Shown: piece after piece, positions 25,232 through 33,013 of the stretch
Position numbering within the stretch: position 1 is the stretch's first letter
How the letters are laid out: every line of letters starts with the position of its first letter
Assembly: GCA_011772425.1 (NCBI GenBank)
Contig: WVZO01000398.1
Location: 1,954 to 40,795, forward strand
From: Candidatus Aminicenantota bacterium
GTDB lineage: Bacteria > Acidobacteriota > Aminicenantia > UBA2199
Length of the DNA: 38,842 bases
Direction of reading: 5' to 3'
Made by a program: the position numbers and the translations under genes
Notes under the pieces: model-generated
Told to the model about the DNA's origin: nothing
Database searches by the model: none
What the model saw: only the letters and a program-made list of their open reading frames with translations

Positions 25232-26371
25232 ATGATTGACTTATTAAATGTTCGAATCAAAGACGTTTGTATTTACCGGTACAGCATTCCCTTTAAGGAG
25301 CCTGTTCAAATTGGTAAAAGAAGTCTCAAAACCAGGGAAGGTTTGGTGGTGGGGATGACGGATGAGGAAGGGTTAACCGGGTACGGTGAGATCGCGCCCT
25401 TGTATGGATTCAGCAAGGAAACCCTGGCACAGGCAAAAAAACAGGTTTTTCAACTGGCCGGGAAATTAGCGGGTATGTCATTGATCAAAGAATTCTCGCT
25501 TTTGAGTGGGGATTTTTCCCAACTGGTGCCTGATCTTATCCCCTATCCTTCGGTTGTTTTTGGGCTGGAAACCGCTGCTGTGAATTTGCTGCAGCAGTAT
25601 ATGAAAAAAGTATTCCCCGAATTCACGGCTGCTGTCGAGGAGCGGAAAATACCGGTGAACGCGCTGCTGCATTTCCCCGGGCAGTTGGAGACCGTTGAAG
25701 ATTCGGTTAAAGAAATATTGGCAAAAGGGTTTAAAACCATAAAAATCAAAGTGGGGCGGGATTCACTGGCAGAAGATATCCAGCGAATCAATCGTGCTGC
25801 TGGAGTACTTCCCCCCGGGGTGCTGATTCGGCTGGATGCCAATCAGCAATGGGATTTTCAAACGGCTGTGGCTTTTGCAAAAGGAATTAATGGTAGTAAA
25901 GCTTTGATCGAATATCTTGAAGAGCCTTTTAGATTTAAGAACATCCGGCGGTTGGGTCAATTTTATCAAGAGACGGGAATTCCTACGGCGCTGGATGAGA
26001 CCTTAACGGGCATGAAACCTGGTGATTTGCAAATCCCGGAAGGATTGGCAGCGCTTGTATTAAAGCCCACTCTTTTGGGAGGGTTCAGTCAGATCGGTGG
26101 GTTTACTGATCTGGCCAGGCAGCATGGATTGAAGCCCATTATTAGTTCCTGTTTTGAAGCCGGCCCCGGTTTTGCCGAGCTTTGTAAAATCGTTTTAACC
26201 ATTGATTTTGATAACAGTGCCTCTGGCCTGGATACATTAAAATACCTTAAAAACAATTTATTTTCACGTCCTATTACTATTGAAGACGGAGGAATTCCTG
26301 TTGGGAATCTCCTGGATGCAACCGGTCTTTACAATTTTAGTTTATTAAAAAGGTGCCCTTCGGGCGATTAA
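25232..26371 (+). CDS. menC: o-succinylbenzoate synthase
   Basis: A 379-aa enolase-superfamily enzyme dehydrating SHCHC to o-succinylbenzoate. Catalytic and metal residues are visible: K171 and K173 in TIKIKVG, D202 in RLDANQQW, E231 in YLEEP, D255 in ALDETL and K278 in LVLKPTLLGG. The end of the barrel has ISSCFEAGPGFAEL. The last residues, RCPSGD, and the stop are encoded by family A repeat sequence (26351-26371), so the natural C-terminus may have been replaced by a repeat insertion. It is the last gene of the menaquinone operon. Confidence 0.92.
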   Translation: MIDLLNVRIKDVCIYRYSIPFKEPVQIGKRSLKTREGLVVGMTDEEGLTGYGEIAPLYGFSKETLAQAKKQVFQLAGKLAGMSLIKEFSLLSGDFSQLVPDLIPYPSVVFGLETAAVNLLQQYMKKVFPEFTAAVEERKIPVNALLHFPGQLETVEDSVKEILAKGFKTIKIKVGRDSLAEDIQRINRAAGVLPPGVLIRLDANQQWDFQTAVAFAKGINGSKALIEYLEEPFRFKNIRRLGQFYQETGIPTALDETLTGMKPGDLQIPEGLAALVLKPTLLGGFSQIGGFTDLARQHGLKPIISSCFEAGPGFAELCKIVLTIDFDNSASGLDTLKYLKNNLFSRPITIEDGGIPVGNLLDATGLYNFSLLKRCPSGD

Positions 26372-26612
26372 AAAACGCCTGACGGCGCTGAACTTTTTTT
26401 CTTTCCTAAATAAAAAGTTTTGCGGGGGTCCAGGGGGTGGTTTTTCAAAAGAATCCCCTGGCTGCCGGAGGCATAGTATTTTCAGGATGGACATTTTTAA
26501 ATTTTTTAAGTTTTTTCTTTTTTAGTTTTTATGTCCATCCTGTAGATATGAGTAGTGGTTAGTATATCCGCACGGAGGGCAATAGGTTTCACAGAGTGCC
26601 CGTGCGGTAGGA
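26351..26612 (+). repeat. family A composite repeat, copy A3
   Basis: Begins with GGTGCCCTTCGGGCG overlapping the end of menC. P1 arms are CCAGGGG at 26430-26436 and CCCCTGG at 26455-26461; P2 arms are 26484-26492 and 26533-26541; P3 arms are 26578-26591 and 26597-26607. A 21-bp array begins 22 bp after its end. Confidence 0.85.
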
Positions 26613-26634
26613 GAGATGATTAATGGCCTGATTT

Positions 26635-26823
26635 CTGCTGCGAATTGACTTTTTGATGCTTCAAAGTGCTTCAAACCTGCTGCAAATTGATTGTGCACGG
26701 CTGCAAATTGGTCGCGCAACACTGCAAATTGGTTGCGCAACGCTGCAAATCGGTTGAGTCATGCTGCAAAGGGGTCCTGTAACACTCCAAATCGGTTCCG
26801 TACATCTTCAACAAGATCTCTTT
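26635..26823. repeat. 21-bp tandem array 2 (about nine units)
   Basis: Units start every 21 bp at 26635, 26656, 26677, 26698, 26719, 26740, 26761, 26782 and 26803. The core is CTGCAAATTGGTTGCGCA. On the minus strand one frame reads heptads such as QFAVLRD, QFAAVHN and QFAAGLK. Neighbouring units differ at several positions. Confidence 0.85.
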
Positions 26824-26939
26824 TAGCCACAGAGAAAAATAAAAGGTAACATTCTTAGTCTTAGATATTGCTTCCGGCAAAGGCATTCTTGAGTGTCCCC
26901 CTTTCACTCTCCGGTTACAGCGAACCTAATACTGCCTTC

Positions 26940-27158
26940 ATGTTGTCGAAGCAATTTGACGCACTTATCTTAAAACCAGGAACGATACCTGAAGATGATA
27001 GGACGGAAAGAATAGAAAAACTAAAAACAGAAACAGGTTTTTTTCTTTCATGCTCAGAGAAACAGAAGTTATCTATACAGACCCGTCCCTTAGAAGCCCT
27101 TGAAGATCGCCTATTGATCTATATTCCCGGCAACATTTTTGCCAGGTCCGGATTTTAG
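26940..27158 (+). CDS. possible small protein or gene remnant
   Basis: A 72-aa frame from an ATG at 26940 (the open frame begins at 26868), reading MLSKQFDALILKPG then a charged helix-rich stretch and IPGNIFARSGF. No ribosome-binding site and no recognised family. It sits alone among repeats and is quite likely a degraded fragment. Confidence 0.2.
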   Translation: MLSKQFDALILKPGTIPEDDRTERIEKLKTETGFFLSCSEKQKLSIQTRPLEALEDRLLIYIPGNIFARSGF

Positions 27159-27162
27159 CGCT

Positions 27163-27227
27163 GAAAAGGACAAAAATGCCATTTTCAGCCGGCAGCATCT
27201 CTTGGACATGCCATTTTTGCCTTTTCC
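27163..27227. other. long imperfect hairpin
   Basis: GAAAAGGACAAAAATGCCAT (27163-27182) pairs with ATGCCATTTTTGCCTTTTCC (27208-27227), with one bulge and one mismatch, around a 25-nt loop. It lies just after the 72-aa frame. Between it and 27398 there are only two direct copies of GGAATTTCAACCGGC-like sequence about 50 bp apart and no gene. Confidence 0.55.
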
Positions 27228-27398
27228 GGTTTTTCATCGATGAAAGGGATCCGGATCCGGCAGCCGTATCGCCGCCGGTGTTTTTTTCGGACTGCAGGAA
27301 GTAATTTCAACCGGCAACGGCCCCCGGGCCACCAACCGGCCGGAAGGAATTTCAACCGGCAGTGGCTACCAGCTCACCGATTCTCCCGGAACGAAATC

Positions 27399-27654
27399 TG
27401 CACGGTGCATGACTTTATGACTTTTTGTCCATCAGGCTGATCTCTGAATATTTAAGACCCCCTAAATCTTTCAATCCAACCAGCAGTTCACCTCTCAATT
27501 TCTTATCATTGTGCATGTCTAATTTCAATTGGCCTATCTTCACCCCTATTTTATCCTCAAAATTTATCCATCTCCAAAATACCTTTCTCTCCCACTTACT
27601 CGTCTCATAACCATAACGATACCACAATAAAGTCATAAAGTCATACACCGTGCA
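27399..27654. mobile_element. MITE-like element with 26-bp terminal inverted repeats
   Basis: The ends are 26-bp inverted repeats matching at 25 positions: 27399-27424, beginning TGCACGGTGCATGACTTTAT, and 27629-27654, beginning TGCACGGTGTATGACTTTAT on the opposite strand. The 256-bp element holds a 77-codon minus-strand frame that starts inside the right repeat (27648) and ends at 27415. That peptide has YGYETSKWERKVFWRWINFED and GLKYSEIS-like sequence but no recognised transposase motif. No target duplication is obvious. Confidence 0.65.
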
Positions 27655-27668
27655 CTTTTTTCGGGGAT

Positions 27669-27836
27669 GCCTTACAATGACTCGTGGATGACTTACATTG
27701 GGTCGAGGATGACTTACATTGGGTTTTGGATGTCTTACAATGTCTTCTAGATGACTTACAATGGGTTGTGGATGTCTTACAATGACCCCGGGATGACTTA
27801 CAATAGGTCAATGAAGGATTACAATGACCTCTTGTC
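27669..27836. repeat. 21-bp tandem array 3 (eight units)
   Basis: Eight units starting every 21 bp from 27669, with core GACTTACAATGGGT and ending GGAT. The plus frame reads MTYNxxx heptads with one internal stop. It begins 15 bp beyond the MITE-like element. Confidence 0.85.
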
Positions 27837-27908
27837 TGCTTTTACTCTATCACTCCAATTTCACACAGCCACTCAGATTGTATTGGTTCAGCCAAAATTG
27901 GAAATAAA

Positions 27909-28205
27909 TTACCTGGCACCATATCTGACATTAAAAGGTACATTTCCTGTCCTGTTCTCAAGGGCATCGGAACAGTAGAGATTAAACCGCTCATCGGCAT
28001 GCAATCGCAGATTCAATGACTGGAAAAAGTGGGCCAGCTTCAAGCAGGAAACCGCATAAAGAGACATCTCTTTTTCAATTCCGAAAAGGTTGTTCAGGAT
28101 GTATTGACGTGCAAGAGCGTGCGTTTTTTCTTTCCCATATTTCCGGGCCATTTCATCAATTGCCAGCCGGGCGGCGGCTATGGATAAAGTGCCAGGTAAA
28201 TAATT
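27909..28205 (-). pseudogene. possible DNA methyltransferase fragment
   Basis: An open stretch of about 99 codons containing AAARLAIDEMARKYGKEK, ARQYILNNLFGIEKEMSLYA, CLKLAHFF and NLYCSDALENRTGNVPF. The pattern (I-x-N-N-L-x-G-I-[ED] then A-x-x-x-L-x-L, later C-x-D-A-L) resembles the SAM-binding middle of N6-adenine methyltransferases of type I/IIG restriction systems. It lacks a credible start, catalytic NPPF/Y motif and remaining domains, so it would be a relic. The family call is tentative. Confidence 0.3.
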
Positions 28206-28353
28206 CTATTTCCATATACTGGCTACCGGCATGGAACAAGAGGCTCAGAATGCATCGAAAAATCTGAAACCTTGCCTGTCCCCATAAAACTTAAACTACA
28301 AAAATGTTCAACAAATTTTTTTGAAATTTGGTGTTGCTAATCGGGTAGTTGGA
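28206..28353. other. AT-rich intergenic DNA
   Basis: No gene or clear element is seen. A short AAATTTTTTTGAAATTTGG inverted patch lies just past the end of the outer-membrane protein gene and might help end its transcript. Confidence 0.3.
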
Positions 28354-28926
28354 TCATTTAATTTTAAAAGAAATACCAGCCGATAGCGTCAAGCCAGAAA
28401 AATCCCCAAGAACCGTCCAATGGATCCTGAATGTGGCTGATAAATTTTTAAAAAAACTTGATTGATTTGAAAAAGGATATAGATGTATTCCCATAAAGGG
28501 TGATATGCTGCACTGGTTTTCAAGCTCTCCATCATATTTGTTTCCCAGCTCGTTTTCAACTGAAATAAAGTGATAACCGAAACTGATTCCGGAAAAGAGA
28601 TCCATGGCTTTCGTTTGGCTCAAATTAAAGTGATAATAAAAATCCAGCGATGGTTTATATTCCCGGAATGTGTATTTGCCACCAAATTGTCTCAGATAGT
28701 CGCTCCATTGATGGAATATAAAGGTTCCTCCAACTCCAATATTGTTGGTCAGATCGATTTCAAATCCAATACCCAGTAAGGGAATTTTGTCAAAGGGATC
28801 GGAAGTTGGGAAGGGTATGCGATGACCCACTTGAGTGGTAATGAGTACGGCTTTATTTGTGCTTCCATGAATAAAGAGAAATCCCAACAGAAAGAAGAGT
28901 AGAACCATTTGAATTTTACATTTCAT
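28354..28926 (-). CDS. outer-membrane beta-barrel-like protein
   Basis: 190 aa from the ATG at 28926, which has AGAGGA 6 nt upstream; the open frame extends 45 codons further but without protein-like sequence or a ribosome site. A signal peptide (MKCKIQMVLLFFLLGFLFIHG) is followed by alternating hydrophobic/polar strands with aromatic girdles: LLGIGFEIDLTNNIGVGGTFIF, PSLDFYYHFNL, LFSGISFGYHF, LSATFRIHW and a final strand LTLSAGISFKIK. This is the pattern of a small eight-strand OmpA/OmpW-like barrel. Function is unknown. It is about 235 nt downstream of a secreted SnoaL-like protein on the same strand. Confidence 0.65.
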   Translation of the reverse strand: MKCKIQMVLLFFLLGFLFIHGSTNKAVLITTQVGHRIPFPTSDPFDKIPLLGIGFEIDLTNNIGVGGTFIFHQWSDYLRQFGGKYTFREYKPSLDFYYHFNLSQTKAMDLFSGISFGYHFISVENELGNKYDGELENQCSISPFMGIHLYPFSNQSSFFKNLSATFRIHWTVLGDFSGLTLSAGISFKIK

Positions 28927-29160
28927 AAATATCCTCTTTTGATATGTTTTTAGCATAGCTAATCTCGCTAAAATATATCGCAATTTTAATGCCAGGATTT
29001 TTTTTGAAATATGACATAAATATATGACACTTTTAAAAAAACATGCATCAAAAAGGGACATTCCTTCGAAAAGGACAGTTTATTCTTTAGACATGAAAAA
29101 AACGGGGACAGGAGACAAATAACCTCCAAATCTTCTAATCTTTTAATCTTTAAATCTTTT

Positions 29161-29670
29161 CTATTTCTCTTTTTTTTGCGCCCAGGCAGGGGGGGTGAGT
29201 GTGTAACCAAGTTGTTTGTAAATACCCAGGTAATCAATCATTATCCACCCTTCTACCATTTTTCCGTTTTCGAATCGAAAGATTAAAGCGGAGCTATAAG
29301 AGACTTTTTGTCCGCTTCTTTTGAGATTTCCTTTAGAAGTGCAAAGTACTGTTACTTTGTCTTCTTTTGCGAATATGTCTACGATTGTCGCTTTATAATA
29401 ATCATAGGTTTCCTGGACAAAATTAATGAGATATTTTGCGACATCGGGCCCAACTCTTTCTTCATCGATTACTCCATTCCAGTAATGTTTGTAATTCGAC
29501 GCATAAATTTTGTCTGCCAATTTCATGTTCCCCTTGTTTAAACCCTCATTAATAAACAACTTTACAATTTGCATGTTTTTTTCTTCCTGGGGCGTATTTT
29601 TTGCCAAAAGAAGATTTTGGGATCCAATCATTAAGACAAATACAGATAAAATAGTGATTAATTTTTTCAT
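29161..29670 (-). CDS. secreted SnoaL-like (NTF2-fold) protein
   Basis: 169 aa from the ATG at 29670, supported by AAGAGGT upstream. A signal peptide (MKKLITILSVFVLMIGSQNLLLA) precedes a SnoaL/ester-cyclase-like NTF2 domain: NMQIVKLFINEGLNKGNMKL, ADKIYASNYKHYWNG, VGPDVAKYLINF, then KVTVLCTSKGNLKR and FENGKMVEGWIMIDYLGIYKQLG, the usual closing motif of this family. It may bind or transform a small hydrophobic ligand in the periplasm. No substrate is indicated. Confidence 0.75.
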   Translation of the reverse strand: MKKLITILSVFVLMIGSQNLLLAKNTPQEEKNMQIVKLFINEGLNKGNMKLADKIYASNYKHYWNGVIDEERVGPDVAKYLINFVQETYDYYKATIVDIFAKEDKVTVLCTSKGNLKRSGQKVSYSSALIFRFENGKMVEGWIMIDYLGIYKQLGYTLTPPAWAQKKEK

Positions 29671-29686
29671 TTTACCTCTTGCTGAA

Positions 29687-29715
29687 ATTCTATTCCTTTC
29701 TAAAAACAAAGTCAA
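29687..29715 (-). promoter_or_regulatory. promoter of the SnoaL-like gene
   Basis: Minus strand TTGACT (29710-29715), 17-nt spacer, TAGAAT (29687-29692), 16 nt before the ATG. Confidence 0.55.
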
Positions 29716-29718
29716 CAT

Positions 29719-30073
29719 TTTTCTATAATCCTCAATTTCTCATCAAATCTTGTCTCCGGCAGTCAGTAGCCTATAATTTAGAGCAAAAAGCTTGACTTGA
29801 AATTGGTCGTACTAACACCATTTGTTAGGCTTACTTGACTGTGCCTAATTTGTGCCCAGAACTTACAGCAATATACGGGTTTTCATGGTAATATATAGTA
29901 ATTCACGGATCAACCAAAAATCCCGAAACAATTACCTGATTTTGTTTTTCGTCTCCTGATGCGGCTTTCCGAAATCGAATGGTAGAACTCTGTTCTCATC
30001 AAACAATGGGCAAGTGTTGTAAACATCCTGAGAAAACACCATCAGTAATCGAAATTCAACTGCCTGTTCAAAT
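29719..30073. other. intergenic DNA, no gene seen
   Basis: About 350 bp of AT-rich sequence. I see no credible frame, tandem repeat or family A/B sequence here. Confidence 0.4.
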
Positions 30074-30367
30074 CTAATCGTTTCCTTTTTCTTCTTCTAT
30101 TTTGCTGCCCTTCATGGCTGTTTCCACCAGTTCACGATTCTCCAGCTTAAATTTATAAAAAAAACTTAACACCTCATGTCGCAGCAGCGGAACATGCTCC
30201 ATATGTTCCAAAAGCTCCTTAACTTCACCCAACACACTTCCCAATCCTGTTTCTTGCTTTTGCTCCATCCGGTCACCATACAACATCGGACCTCTACTGC
30301 ATATCAACCAATCCATGGAAACATCAAAGGAATCGGCCAGCACTCCTTCTAAAGTTATTAATACGAA
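30074..30367 (-). pseudogene. truncated XRE-type regulator
   Basis: The readable sequence begins ...TLEGVLADSFDVSMDWLICSRGPM, matching the end of an XRE/Cro-type helix-turn-helix domain, followed by a helical tail (KELLEHMEHVPLLRHEVLSFFYKFKLENRELVE). The first two to three helices of the DNA-binding domain are absent: upstream the frame runs into the 21-bp array. GTG at 30343 is the first possible start. It is a 5'-truncated relic and cannot bind DNA in the normal way. Confidence 0.55.
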
Positions 30368-30390
30368 AAAAATCCATCAAAGGTTTACAA

Positions 30391-30766
30391 AAAATCGCCG
30401 ATAATAAGAGAAATGTCAAAAATCGCCGGGGTAATGTGAAAAACCACCGTGATTATGTGAATTACCTCCAGGGAAATGTGAAAAATCACCTTGACTATGT
30501 GAAATACCACCGGGACAATGTGAAAAATCACTTCTACTATGTGAAATACCACCAGGGTAGTGTGAAAAACCGCCCCTGCTATGTGAAATACCACCGTAAA
30601 AATGTTAAAAAACGCTGAAACAATGTGAAATATCGCTCGTCATATGTGAATTGTCGCCTTTAAAATGTGAAAAATCTCCCAGTTTTTGTCCAATATCTAC
30701 CAAAAATTGTCAAAAATCACCCAGACATTGTCCAATTTCTATCAGGTATTGCCCAAAAACTAAGGT
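30391..30766. repeat. 21-bp tandem array 4 (18 units)
   Basis: Eighteen units at exact 21-bp steps from 30391 to 30748. Through much of the array two unit types alternate, AATGTGAAAAATCACC and TATGTGAAATACCACC, giving a 42-bp super-period. Later units drift to ATTGTCCAATTTCT. On the plus strand the frame reads NVKNHxx/YVKYHxx; on the minus strand it reads hydrophobic VVFHIxx heptads. It ends about 20 bp before family A copy A4. Confidence 0.9.
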
Positions 30767-30784
30767 GCCAGGTCCTTTTTGGTT

Positions 30785-31085
30785 CCGGCTGGTCCGGGCT
30801 GTGGTCAGGCAAATATCTCTTGTACCGCACAGGCACTCTAAAAAAACTGCTGCCCTCCGTGCGGATCTACTAACCCACATTTTTTATCTAAAGGATGGAC
30901 ATAAAAACGAAATAAAACTTAAAAACTTTGAGAATGTCCATCCTGAACTCCTATTAGAGATTTTCTTTGCCTTCGGCGACCAGGGACTCTTTTTGAAAAA
31001 ACCGTCCCTGGACCCTGCAAAAACTTTTCATACACGGTCAGTCATCGTACCACGCTTCATAAGGATATTTCCCATTGGTACCATT
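30785..31085 (-). repeat. family A composite repeat, copy A4
   Basis: P3 arms at 30825-30835 and 30851-30864, P2 arms at 30892-30900 and 30936-30944, then CCTTCGGCGACC, P1 arms CCAGGGAC (30980-30987) and GTCCCTGG (31004-31011), then TTTTCATACACGGTCAGTC and CCCATTGGTACCATT. The P4 hairpin is degraded. Confidence 0.85.
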
Positions 31086-31290
31086 TTCCTTTTTCTTTTC
31101 TTCTTCGTTTCCTCGTTTCTTCTTTTGCCAACTGCCAATTGCCAACTGACTTCGTGCCCCCTGGCCCCCCACAAAACTTTTTATTAAAGGGTCTTTGTGT
31201 TCCTTTGTGTAACATTGTGGCCAAATTTTCATTAGTCTCCGGGCGAAGGGCCTAAATCGGCTCGCCACGCTGTGCGCCGTGCCGCGGGGC
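31086..31290. repeat. low-complexity tail downstream of A4
   Basis: CTTCGTTTCCTCGTTTCTTC and GCCAACTGCCAATTGCCAAC microsatellites, a degenerate TTTGTGTTCCTTTGTG motif, and GCCACGCTGTGCGCCGTGCCGCGG-type GC-rich sequence. No gene is supported. Confidence 0.5.
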
Positions 31291-31294
31291 GCAT

Positions 31295-33013
31295 TCATTT
31301 CTTTGCAAAGCCGATGTTTTTAACGCGGCCAGCCACCACATTAAAGCCTGAAACCCGGCCCTCTTTATCCCTTATAAATTTTAGCATTCCCCCGGGGAGT
31401 TTGAATTCGTCTTTCACCGTGGGCTCCAGGGGAATGGCTTCCGTCATGTATTTCTGCTGTGCAGCAAGTTGCCTGTCTTTGACGAGAAATTTATAGGTCA
31501 CATCCAATTCGTCGCTGTGATAGTTTCCCGTGTATTCCTCCAATTGCTCGGGGGTGGGAGAAATGAGGGATACGGTTTCATAGATATCGGGTTCCCTGTC
31601 CGCGATTTTTACCTTCATTTGCGCCTGTTTTTTGGACGTTTCCAGGGGGATAAAGGTGATGTGAATATCCACCGGCGCATCCACGGCCTGAAACTCGGCT
31701 GCACTCAGGGGAGAGATATGAAAGACAAACCCACTGGAGGATGTGATTTCAAGTTTTTCTCCCTTAACGTTTACTTTCCATATCCGTCCGCTTTCTATTT
31801 CTCGATAGGCACCTACTTTTTGTTTAAGGGCAGATTTGGGAAGTTTGATGAATTTAGCTTTTGCCGACGAACCAGAAGCGGTTTTTCCAGGTTTTTCCGT
31901 GAATTGATCTTCCAGGTAAATATCAGCCACTTGCAGGGCCATCCAGGTGGGGTTAATACTGCCCAGGTTAGCCAGGCAGATAACAGAGAATTTTTGCCCG
32001 GGAAACCAGATCAATTGGGACCGGTATCCGGCCCAGCCTCCGCCGTGGCTGACCATTTTTAATCCATTGTGGTTTCCGATGCCAAGTGCGAACGCGTAGT
32101 CCAGTTTTTTGCCGCTGTTAAGGGTCCCGGGGGTAAGCATCCGCTTGATGAGGTCCTGGCCGCTTTTACCCAGCTTGTTATGATAAAAATTTTGGTCCCA
32201 GAGGAAAAGGTCTTCCACGGTGGTCAGTACCCCGCCGTCACCCACCAGGTCAAACAGGTACAATTCCGTCACGTAACCGCCGTCTTTTTTAGGGGAATAA
32301 CCGATGGCACGGTTTCTAACGATCCGGGTAAAATCGTCATAAAAATGGGTGGCTTTCATTCCCAGCGGTTTGAAAATATTTTCTTTGGCAAATTCACCCA
32401 GTGTTTTACCGGAGACTCGTTTTACAATTTCGCCCAGTAAAAAATACCCGGAGTTACTGTAAAGGTGTTCTTCGCCCGGTTTGAAATTAAGTGCCTTCTG
32501 TCGGGCAATCAATTCGACAATTTGGGCTTCGGGGTAGTCGTTGGCAAAAGGCATCCCGGCCAGGGACATCAACACCAGGTAATCACGGATACCACTGGTG
32601 TGGTGGATCAAATGCCGTACGGTTATGGTGTCGCCATAATCCGGCATTTCCGGGATATGTTTGCGGATGTCATCATCCAGGGAAAGCTTATTTTCTTCTT
32701 CTAACAGCAAGATGCACATGGCTACAAACTGTTTGGAGGTGGAGGCGATATCGAATACGGATTTTGGGGTAATGGGGACATCGCGCTCCAGGTCTGCCAT
32801 CCCATAACCACGTTTGTAAATGATTTTACCATCTTTAATAATCGCAATGGCGCAGCCCGGGGAATCTTTTTTATCCCATTTTTTAAACAGTTTATCTACT
32901 TTTTCACTTGCTTCAGCCTGGTCCTGGGGTTGATGTTGATCGCGGCAGGCTGGGAAAAACAAGCTCAAGAGAAGCGCCACTACAATAAATGAAATACTCA
33001 ATCGTTTAATCAT
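31295..33013 (-). CDS. lipoprotein serine hydrolase, class C beta-lactamase family
   Basis: 572 aa. The signal peptide ends in a lipobox (LFFPAC, C23), so it is probably a lipoprotein. The beta-lactamase/PBP4*-like domain has S91-T-S-K94 (DIASTSKQF), Y185-S-N187 (LYSNSGYFLLGEIV) and HGG in VSHGGGWAGY, the complete catalytic set. A C-terminal beta-rich extension (about 390-572) resembles the lipocalin-like tails of esterase EstB/PbpE-type proteins. Likely activity is a D-amino-acid peptidase or esterase rather than antibiotic resistance. Its ATG overlaps the stop of the upstream aminotransferase (ATGA), so they form an operon. Confidence 0.85.
   Translation of the reverse strand: MIKRLSISFIVVALLLSLFFPACRDQHQPQDQAEASEKVDKLFKKWDKKDSPGCAIAIIKDGKIIYKRGYGMADLERDVPITPKSVFDIASTSKQFVAMCILLLEEENKLSLDDDIRKHIPEMPDYGDTITVRHLIHHTSGIRDYLVLMSLAGMPFANDYPEAQIVELIARQKALNFKPGEEHLYSNSGYFLLGEIVKRVSGKTLGEFAKENIFKPLGMKATHFYDDFTRIVRNRAIGYSPKKDGGYVTELYLFDLVGDGGVLTTVEDLFLWDQNFYHNKLGKSGQDLIKRMLTPGTLNSGKKLDYAFALGIGNHNGLKMVSHGGGWAGYRSQLIWFPGQKFSVICLANLGSINPTWMALQVADIYLEDQFTEKPGKTASGSSAKAKFIKLPKSALKQKVGAYREIESGRIWKVNVKGEKLEITSSSGFVFHISPLSAAEFQAVDAPVDIHITFIPLETSKKQAQMKVKIADREPDIYETVSLISPTPEQLEEYTGNYHSDELDVTYKFLVKDRQLAAQQKYMTEAIPLEPTVKDEFKLPGGMLKFIRDKEGRVSGFNVVAGRVKNIGFAKK

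Noticed and set aside
28016-28267. 83-aa plus-strand frame
   Set aside because: Antisense to the methyltransferase-like relic; no ribosome site or recognisable features.
30391-30766. CRISPR array
   Set aside because: Units are contiguous 21-bp repeats that drift gradually; there are no unique spacers, no invariant repeat and no cas genes.
30651-31187. 178-aa plus-strand frame
   Set aside because: Runs through the end of array 4 and family A copy A4; composition reflects the repeats and there is no ribosome site.
31295-33013. Antibiotic-resistance beta-lactamase
   Set aside because: Catalytic motifs fit the broad serine-hydrolase family, but the lipobox, long C-terminal extension and aminotransferase operon point to a peptidase/esterase role.
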